Source: Flavobacterium sp.
Lineage (GTDB): Bacteria > Bacteroidota > Bacteroidia > Flavobacteriales > Flavobacteriaceae
DNA: 7,264 bases
Assembly: GCA_004296145.1 (NCBI GenBank)
Contig: SEBM01000205.1
Span: 1 to 7,264, forward strand
Direction: 5' to 3'
Shown: piece after piece, positions 1-5,404 of the stretch
Position numbering within the stretch: position 1 is the first letter of the stretch
Layout: the number at the start of each line of letters is the position of its first letter
Program-made: the position numbers and the translations under genes
Notes under the pieces: generated by a model
The model's input: the letters and a program-made list of their open reading frames with translations, nothing else
What the model was told of the DNA's origin: nothing
Databases searched by the model: none

Positions 1-31
1 CTCTTTTATGATGTTCTAAATCCTTCTACTT

Positions 32-517
32 ATGAAAAATTTAATTTTAATACGACATGCAAAATCAAGTTGGGAAGCGCCTTTAAAAGATTTTGACAGA
101 CCTTTAATGAAAAGGGGAATCTCAGATGCCCATCAGGTATCGTCAAATATTGCTAAATACCTTCCTAAAACATATATTATCTGGAGCAGCACGGCCGCAC
201 GAGCTTCAGAAACCGCGCTTATTTTTGCTCAGAATATATCATATCCCATAGAAAGCATCGTTTACAGAGATGACCTTTATACTTTTGATGACAGGCACCT
301 CGAAAAAGTTATCAAATCATGTGATAATAGTTTCGAAAGCGTTATTCTTTTTGGACATAACGAGGCTATTACAAATTTTGTTAATAAATTTGGGGATGTT
401 TTTATCGATAATGTTCCCACTTCCGGATTTGTATCACTTAAATTTGATGCAGAAAGCTGGGATAATATCAGTAAAGGTAAAACCCAAAAAACGATTTTCC
501 CCAAAGACCTAAAATAA
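32..517 (+). CDS. SixA-like phosphohistidine phosphatase (histidine phosphatase superfamily, branch 1)
   Basis: 161-aa cytosolic protein of the histidine phosphatase (phosphoglycerate-mutase-like) superfamily, at the small size typical of SixA. The N-terminal strand ends in the hallmark RHAKSSW (R8, H9 as the phosphate-accepting histidine). The next conserved arginine lies in STAARASETA (R57), and the second catalytic histidine is H109 in FGHNEA. No signal peptide or membrane segment is visible. SixA of E. coli removes phosphate from histidine of phosphotransfer proteins; that this protein does the same is a family inference. ATG at 32 is chosen because it opens directly onto the beta strand before RHA. 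The stop lies 5 bp before ppk1, so the two are almost certainly co-transcribed, which links it to polyphosphate or phosphohistidine metabolism. Family confidence is high; the substrate is unknown. Confidence 0.9.
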   Translation: MKNLILIRHAKSSWEAPLKDFDRPLMKRGISDAHQVSSNIAKYLPKTYIIWSSTAARASETALIFAQNISYPIESIVYRDDLYTFDDRHLEKVIKSCDNSFESVILFGHNEAITNFVNKFGDVFIDNVPTSGFVSLKFDAESWDNISKGKTQKTIFPKDLK

Positions 518-522
518 ATACA

Positions 523-2610
523 GTGTACGAGCAGAAATATATCGATAGAGAAAAAAGTTGGTTAGCGTTTAATGCAAGAGTGCTTCAGGAAGCTGGAGAC
601 AATACAGTTCCACTTTTAGACAGATTGCGTTTTGTTGGAATTTTTTCCAATAATTTAGATGAATTTTTTAGAGTTCGTTATGCCGCGATCAGGAGATTAA
701 GTCTATCCGGTATTTCTGGAGAAAAATATTTAGGCGGAGTTTCTGCCCATCAGTTAATCAAGGATATTACAGAAATTGTTATTCAGCAACAATCAGAAAG
801 CTTACGTATTTTAGGAAATATAGAAGCAGAGTTAGAAGCAGAAAACATCTTTATTATCAACGAAGATCAGATAACAAAAGATCAGGAAAGCTTTCTGAAA
901 AACTTTTTCATTCAAAAATTAAGCCCTGAACTGGTTACGATTATATTGAATGATCTGGCCGAATTTCCGGTTTTGAAAGATACTTTAGGATACTTGGCCA
1001 TTCGTTTAGAAATGAATACCAATGATGAGGTTCGATATGCCGTAATTGAAATTCCGAAAACAATAAACAGATTTGTTGTATTGCCGTCACACGATGACAA
1101 ACAATATGTTATTTTAATTGATGATGTTATTCGTTATAACCTCAAAAGCATCTTCAATATATTCGATTATAAAAGCGTTTCGGCTCACATGATCAAAATC
1201 ACGCGTGATGCGCAATTGGATATTGACAGTGATTTGAGTAAAAGTATGCTCGAAAAAATTGCTACATCTGTAAAAGACAGACGAATAGGAGAGCCAGTTC
1301 GTTTTATTTACGATAGTTTAATCGAAAACGATACGTTACGTTTCTTCTTAGATAAAATGAAAATCGTAGAAACAGATAGTATTATTCCGGGAGGAAGATA
1401 TCATAATCGTCGTGATTATATGGATTTTCCAAATTTAGGAAGATATGATCTGTTATATAAAACCAATGATCCGTTACCAATTCCGGGTTTAAGTCTTGGA
1501 GGAAGTATTCTGGAGAAAATCAGCAAAAAAGATTATTTGGTACATGCACCTTATCAGTCGTTTGCTTATTTGACTAAGTTTTTGCGTGAAGCGGCGTTGG
1601 ATCCAAAAGTGACCAGTATAAAAATTACTTTATACCGTCTGGCCAAAAATTCGCAGATTATTAGTTCCTTAATCAATGCAGCCAAAAACGGTAAAAAAGT
1701 AACCGTTCAGATTGAGCTTCAGGCGCGTTTTGACGAAGCCAGCAATATTTCGTATGCAGAACAAATGCAGACCGAAGGAATTGAGCTTATTTTTGGAATC
1801 AAAGGCTTAAAAGTACACAGTAAAATATGTGTTATTGAAAGAGTTGAAGATGGAAAAACACGTCGTTATGGCTTTGTTTCAACAGGAAACTTTAACGAGT
1901 CTACAGCAAAAATATACACAGATGTAACTCTTTTAACCTGTCATCAGGGAATTCTGAAAGACATTTCTAAAATATTTGAGTTCTTCGATATCAATTACAG
2001 AGTGCACCGATACAAACATTTAATTGTATCACCACATTATACAAGAACAAAATTTATAAAATTAATAGACCGCGAAATTTTGCATGCTTTAGCCGGTAGA
2101 AAAACACACATAAAACTAAAGATGAATAGTTTATCAGATTTTAAAATGATTGATAAATTATACGAAGCAAGCAATGCGGGAGTGAAAATCCAGCTTCAGA
2201 TCAGAGGAATTTGTTCGTTAATTCCGGGAATACCGGGAATGAGTGAAAATATTGAAGCAATAAGTATTGTAGATAATTATCTGGAACATTCAAGGGTATA
2301 TATTTTTGGAAATGCCGGTTTAACCGAAGTATACATTTCATCGGCAGATTTTATGACAAGAAATCTTGACGGAAGAGTAGAAGTTACTTGCCCGATTTAT
2401 GATCTTGAAATTAAAAAAGAACTAATCGACAATTTTAATATTGCTTGGAAAGGGAATGTAAAAGTGAGATATCATTCTTATAAATTAGATAATAAGTACA
2501 AGCCACGAAATCATCATGCTCCATTTAGGGCGCAGCTTGAAACTTATAAATATTATCAGGCAAAGATTGATGCACTCGAGATAATACCTGAAAAAATAAT
2601 TAATACCTAA
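523..2610 (+). CDS. ppk1: Polyphosphate kinase 1 (PPK1)
   Basis: 695 aa, close to the 688 aa of E. coli PPK. It reversibly transfers the ATP gamma-phosphate onto growing inorganic polyphosphate. The domain order is the usual one: N domain (about 1-105, with SNNLDEFF at 42-49 near the ATP site), head domain (about 106-315), then two phospholipase-D-like C domains. Catalytic residues align with E. coli at a constant offset of three: R372 (YRLAKNS) and R402 (QARFDEA) for Mg/phosphate, H432 (LKVHSK) as the autophosphorylated histidine, Y465 (adenine contact) and H589 (YLEHSR). No key residue is missing. The start is GTG: no ATG exists in frame until well inside the protein, and the N terminus YIDREKSWLAFN is where the family begins. 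It follows the SixA-like gene by 5 bp and precedes ppx by 29 bp, a synthesis/degradation operon. Confidence 0.97.
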   Translation: MYEQKYIDREKSWLAFNARVLQEAGDNTVPLLDRLRFVGIFSNNLDEFFRVRYAAIRRLSLSGISGEKYLGGVSAHQLIKDITEIVIQQQSESLRILGNIEAELEAENIFIINEDQITKDQESFLKNFFIQKLSPELVTIILNDLAEFPVLKDTLGYLAIRLEMNTNDEVRYAVIEIPKTINRFVVLPSHDDKQYVILIDDVIRYNLKSIFNIFDYKSVSAHMIKITRDAQLDIDSDLSKSMLEKIATSVKDRRIGEPVRFIYDSLIENDTLRFFLDKMKIVETDSIIPGGRYHNRRDYMDFPNLGRYDLLYKTNDPLPIPGLSLGGSILEKISKKDYLVHAPYQSFAYLTKFLREAALDPKVTSIKITLYRLAKNSQIISSLINAAKNGKKVTVQIELQARFDEASNISYAEQMQTEGIELIFGIKGLKVHSKICVIERVEDGKTRRYGFVSTGNFNESTAKIYTDVTLLTCHQGILKDISKIFEFFDINYRVHRYKHLIVSPHYTRTKFIKLIDREILHALAGRKTHIKLKMNSLSDFKMIDKLYEASNAGVKIQLQIRGICSLIPGIPGMSENIEAISIVDNYLEHSRVYIFGNAGLTEVYISSADFMTRNLDGRVEVTCPIYDLEIKKELIDNFNIAWKGNVKVRYHSYKLDNKYKPRNHHAPFRAQLETYKYYQAKIDALEIIPEKIINT

Positions 2611-2639
2611 CAAAAACCAAATTCAAATCATAACGGAGC

Positions 2640-3530
2640 ATGATTAATATAAGAAAATATGCAGCAATAGATATCGGATCAAATGCCATGAGGCTGCTGA
2701 TATCGAATGTTGTAGAACAAGATGGCAAAGAACCACAGTTCAATAAAAGTTCACTTGTTCGTGTGCCAATCCGTTTGGGACAGGATGCCTTTACAGTAGG
2801 AGAAATTTCAGAAGAAAATATAGATCGAATGGTTGATGCCATGAAAGCATTTAACCTTTTGATGAAAGTACATAAAGTAGAGCGTTATATGGCATTTGCA
2901 ACTTCTGCAATGCGTGAAGCCTATAATGCAAAAGAAGTTGTCGCCTTAATCAAGAAAAAAGCCGACATAAAAATCGAAATTATTGACGGTAAAAAAGAAG
3001 CAGCCATCATTGCTTCAACGGATTTACATCATTTATTAAAAACAGACGAAACCTATCTTTTTGTAGATGTTGGAGGTGGAAGTACGGAATTTACTTTATT
3101 TTCTGATGGAAAGTTGGTGAATTCAAGATCGTTCAAAGCCGGTACAGTTCGTTTATTGAACAACATGGTTCACGATGTAGTTTGGGATGAAATCGAAAAA
3201 TGGATAAAAACCAATACGGCAGATTATGATGAAGTTACGCTTATTGGATCCGGAGGAAATATCAATAAATTATTTAAAATGTCCGGAAAACAACAGGAAA
3301 AACCGCTTTCGTACATTTACATCAATTCACAATATGCCTTTTTAAATTCATTGACTTACGAACAAAGAATTGCAGAATTAGGACTGAACTCTGACCGTGC
3401 CGACGTAATTATACACGCGACAAGAATTTACCTTAATGCCATGAAATGGAGTGGCGCAAGACAAATCTACGTTCCGAAAATCGGACTTTCTGACGGAATC
3501 GTAAAAGCAATGTATTACGGTAAAATTTAA
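2640..3530 (+). CDS. ppx: Exopolyphosphatase / GppA family phosphatase, short form
   Basis: 296-aa Ppx/GppA-type enzyme of the ASKHA (actin-like) fold. It should release terminal phosphate from polyP, or hydrolyse pppGpp; sequence alone does not separate these. Motifs seen in order: phosphate-1 loop AIDIGSNAMRLL (D11-N15), ATSAMREA (87-94), DGKKEAA with the catalytic-position E120, the second glycine-rich phosphate loop VDVGGGSTE (D143, E150), GSGGNINKL (203-211) and the terminal GLSDGI (282-287). The usual EEA of the catalytic motif reads KEA, with E120 itself kept. It holds only the two actin-like domains; the C-terminal HD-like domain of the 513-aa E. coli Ppx is absent, as in many short Ppx proteins. 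The ATG at 2640 has GGAG only one base upstream, too close to act as a normal ribosome site. Third gene of the polyP operon. Confidence 0.93.
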   Translation: MINIRKYAAIDIGSNAMRLLISNVVEQDGKEPQFNKSSLVRVPIRLGQDAFTVGEISEENIDRMVDAMKAFNLLMKVHKVERYMAFATSAMREAYNAKEVVALIKKKADIKIEIIDGKKEAAIIASTDLHHLLKTDETYLFVDVGGGSTEFTLFSDGKLVNSRSFKAGTVRLLNNMVHDVVWDEIEKWIKTNTADYDEVTLIGSGGNINKLFKMSGKQQEKPLSYIYINSQYAFLNSLTYEQRIAELGLNSDRADVIIHATRIYLNAMKWSGARQIYVPKIGLSDGIVKAMYYGKI

Positions 3531-3554
3531 TTTGTACCTAAAATAATTCGTGTT

Positions 3555-3581
3555 CCTGCAAGGTTTTCAAAACCTTGTAGG
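3555..3581 (+). terminator. Strong hairpin after the polyP operon, probable terminator or dispersed palindrome
   Basis: CCTGCAAGGTTTT / C / AAAACCTTGTAGG forms 13 stem positions around one central base, with a single G-T (G-U) pair as the only departure from perfect symmetry. It starts 24 bp after the ppx stop. It is followed by TATTG and five T (3587-3591), a modest U-tract not directly adjacent to the stem. Placement and strength fit a rho-independent terminator for the sixA-like/ppk1/ppx operon, able to work in both directions because the arms begin and end with A/T runs. It could instead be a copy of a dispersed intergenic palindrome; an exact 10-bp repeat flanks it on both sides. Confidence 0.65.
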
Positions 3582-3583
3582 TA

Positions 3584-3612
3584 TTGTTTTTAAAATAATT
3601 GATATACTTTAA
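3584..3612 (+). promoter_or_regulatory. Possible weak promoter before the TMEM175-like gene
   Basis: A TTG at 3584-3586, an 18-bp spacer and TACTTTAA at 3605-3612 resemble the Bacteroidetes -33 TTG / -7 TAnnTTTG pattern, with the last two positions of the -7 box not matching. It lies between the terminator-like hairpin and the ATG at 3627, where a promoter is needed if the hairpin stops transcription. Position supports it more than sequence does. Confidence 0.3.
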
Positions 3613-3626
3613 AATCATCCAAACAA

Positions 3627-4205
3627 ATGAACAAAACCAGACTTGAAGCCTTTAGTGATGGTGTACTGGCAATTATAATAACCATTATGATTTTGGAAAT
3701 TAAAGTGCCTCACGGCATTGAATTTGCCGATTTAAAACCACTTATTCCTAAGTTTTTAAGTTATGTTTTAAGTTTTGTTTATGTTGGAATTTATTGGAAC
3801 AACCACCACTATTTACTTCACGGTTTATCAAAAGTAAACGGAAAAATACTTTGGAGCAATTTACATTTATTGTTCTGGTTATCTCTTATTCCGGTTTCTA
3901 CGGGTTGGGTAGGCGAACACAATTTTGCAAGCGCTCCGTTGGCACTTTATGGTATGATTTTACTAGGATGTGCTATTGCCTACATTATTCTTCAAAAAAT
4001 AGTGCTTGATATAGAAGGGAAAGATTCGCTTTTAGCCAAAGCCCTTAACAAAGATGTAAAAGGAAAAATTTCTGCAGTTTTAAATATTATCGGAATCATC
4101 TCTGCATTTTACAGCCAATGGATATCAGGTTCCTGTTATGTAATTGTAGCACTGATATGGCTTGTTCCGGATAAAAGAATCGAAAGAGTTTTTTCAAATC
4201 ATTAA
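3627..4205 (+). CDS. TMEM175/DUF1211-type potassium channel family membrane protein
   Basis: 192-aa integral membrane protein with six hydrophobic segments, at about residues 9-26, 39-57, 74-93, 101-124, 146-163 and 164-182. The first helix carries the family signature RLEAFSDGVLAI (R5, F9, S10, D11), and helix 2 ends in the conserved WNNHH (57-61). Prokaryotic TMEM175 proteins have one six-helix repeat per subunit and assemble as tetrameric K+-permeable channels, with the FSD helix lining the pore; that this copy conducts K+ is inferred from the family. It should sit in the inner membrane. The ATG at 3627 is chosen because it places the FSD motif at the usual distance from the N terminus; the leader CCAAACAA is A-rich without a Shine-Dalgarno. 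The stop is 2 bp from the next ATG, implying coupled translation with the Crp-type regulator. Confidence 0.9.
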   Translation: MNKTRLEAFSDGVLAIIITIMILEIKVPHGIEFADLKPLIPKFLSYVLSFVYVGIYWNNHHYLLHGLSKVNGKILWSNLHLLFWLSLIPVSTGWVGEHNFASAPLALYGMILLGCAIAYIILQKIVLDIEGKDSLLAKALNKDVKGKISAVLNIIGIISAFYSQWISGSCYVIVALIWLVPDKRIERVFSNH

Positions 4206-4207
4206 CG

Positions 4208-4768
4208 ATGAATGCTGTTTTTCAATCCATAAAAAAATTAGCACCGGAAGAATTAATTCAGCTTGAAGATTTAATTTCGTATCGTACACTCAAAAAAGGC
4301 GACTTTTTGTCCAGAGAAGATCAGGTTTCTAATGAAATCGTTTTTATAGAAAAGGGAATTTTGCGTTCCTATTTCTTTAATCATAATGGAGATGAAATTA
4401 CAAACTGTTTTGCTTTTGAGAACGAATTTATGGGTTCTTATTCCAGTTTTATAACTCAGGAAATAGCCGGAGAAAATATTCAGGCGATAACAGATACAGA
4501 CTTGCAGGTATTAAAAAGAGAGGATTTGGAAAACCTATACAAATCATCTTCTTCATGGCAGGAAATAGGCAGGAAGATTGCCGAAATGCAATACGTAGAT
4601 CTTCAAAAAAGGATGGTTTCTTTTCAGAAATTATCTGGCACACAACGTTATGAAGAACTTTTTCTGAATCATCAAAAATACATTCAGCTCATTCCGTTGC
4701 AATATTTAGCTTCCTATTTGGGTGTTACACCACGACATTTAAGCAGAATTCGTAAAGCTGTTTTATAG
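4208..4768 (+). CDS. Crp/Fnr-family transcriptional regulator
   Basis: 186-aa protein with an N-terminal cyclic-nucleotide-binding-type beta barrel (about 10-115), a connecting dimer helix (about 116-140) and a C-terminal winged helix-turn-helix, whose recognition region is YLASYLGVTPRHLSRIRK (166-183). The barrel keeps the typical glycine turns (KKGDFL at 29-34, EKGILR at 48-53), but the phosphate-binding cassette that holds cAMP in E. coli Crp (consensus GE...RxA) is not recognisable around 68-95. There is no N-terminal cysteine cluster as in Fnr, so the signal it senses is unknown and need not be a cyclic nucleotide. It starts 2 bp after the TMEM175-like gene and is followed by an NAD(P)H oxidoreductase. 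Regulation of one or both neighbours is an inference from position. Such small Crp-like regulators with a degenerate ligand pocket are common in Bacteroidetes. Confidence 0.9.
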   Translation: MNAVFQSIKKLAPEELIQLEDLISYRTLKKGDFLSREDQVSNEIVFIEKGILRSYFFNHNGDEITNCFAFENEFMGSYSSFITQEIAGENIQAITDTDLQVLKREDLENLYKSSSSWQEIGRKIAEMQYVDLQKRMVSFQKLSGTQRYEELFLNHQKYIQLIPLQYLASYLGVTPRHLSRIRKAVL

Positions 4769-4779
4769 GACATTTGTCC
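4768..4779. promoter_or_regulatory. Small palindrome, candidate operator
   Basis: GGACA-TT-TGTCC is a perfect 5-bp inverted repeat with a 2-bp spacer. It overlaps the last base of the Crp-type regulator's stop codon and lies 24 bp upstream of a TAnnTTTG box. Dyad symmetry just upstream of a gene and next to a dimeric HTH regulator makes it a candidate operator, but Crp-type half-sites are usually spaced wider. It is short enough to be chance. Confidence 0.3.
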
Positions 4780-4802
4780 GGTAAAATTTTTCATTGTAAT
4801 AC

Positions 4803-4810
4803 TATTTTTG
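4803..4810 (+). promoter_or_regulatory. TAnnTTTG -7 box before the oxidoreductase
   Basis: TATTTTTG matches the Bacteroidetes -7 consensus TAnnTTTG exactly. It ends 14 bp before the ATG at 4825, so a transcript would have a very short leader. No TTG at the expected -33 distance is present; the TTTG at 4773-4776 is several bases too far upstream. The oxidoreductase may therefore have its own promoter besides read-through from the two genes before it. Confidence 0.4.
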
Positions 4811-4824
4811 AAAAAAATATAGTC

Positions 4825-5403
4825 ATGAAAAAGATAGTAATCATTAACGGACACCCGAATCCTGAAAGCTTTAATTTCGGAATTGCCGAATCTTATAAAA
4901 ACGGTTCAATTGCTTCCGGAGCAGAGGTAGAAACAATTACAATTGCCGATTTAGATTTCAATCCTAATCTAAAGTTTGGTTATCAGAAAAGAACCGAACT
5001 AGAACCGGATTTACTTGAATCCTGGCAGAAAATCCAAAGAGCAGATCATTTGGTCTGGATACATCCCGTGTGGTGGGGCGGACTTCCTGCAATTACAAAA
5101 GGATTTATCGACCGTTTGTTTTTACCCGGAATGGCATTTCAATACAGAGAAAATTCTGTTTGGTGGGACAAACTTTTAAAAGGAAAAAGCGCCCACATAA
5201 TCAAGACTTTAGATCAGCCGGGCTGGTATTACAGCTTGTTTTTTGGAAGACCGAGTGTAAATCAGTTAAAAAAATCAGTATTGCAATTCTGTGGAGTAAA
5301 TCCTGTAAAAGTGACTTATATTGGAATCATAAAAAATGCTACAGATGTTCAAAAAGAAAAATGGCTGCAAAAGGTGTATAATTTGGGATTCCTAAATAAA
5401 TAA
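4825..5403 (+). CDS. NAD(P)H-dependent oxidoreductase, flavodoxin-fold (KefF/NQO1-like) family
   Basis: 192-aa soluble protein of the flavodoxin-2 fold, a flavin-dependent two-electron reductase family (quinone reductases, KefF, MdaB). The first strand and flavin-phosphate loop read KIVIINGHPNPESFN (3-17). The central segment WIHPVWWGGLPAITKGFIDR (78-97) is the strongly conserved flavin-ring region, followed by the PGMAFQY loop (101-107). The late FFGRPSVNQLKK stretch (139-150) is also typical. The frame stays open upstream to a TTG at 4774, but the ATG at 4825 is preferred because the family begins directly with the first beta strand (MKKIVIING) and the upstream 17 codons resemble leader sequence. 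The quinone or electrophile substrate cannot be named. Its place after a K+-channel-family gene recalls KefF, the ancillary reductase of the KefC K+ efflux system, though this is only an analogy. Its stop is one base from the dnaX stop on the other strand. Confidence 0.9.
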   Translation: MKKIVIINGHPNPESFNFGIAESYKNGSIASGAEVETITIADLDFNPNLKFGYQKRTELEPDLLESWQKIQRADHLVWIHPVWWGGLPAITKGFIDRLFLPGMAFQYRENSVWWDKLLKGKSAHIIKTLDQPGWYYSLFFGRPSVNQLKKSVLQFCGVNPVKVTYIGIIKNATDVQKEKWLQKVYNLGFLNK

Positions 5404-5404
5404 T

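Noticed and set aside
1..31. Possible end of an upstream gene (stop at 17-19) before the SixA-like gene
   Set aside because: Only five codons are inside the window, too few to support a partial gene.
4774..4824. 17-residue N-terminal extension of the oxidoreductase from a TTG start
   Set aside because: The family starts at the first beta strand (MKKIVIING); the extension overlaps the -7 box and candidate operator and has no motif.
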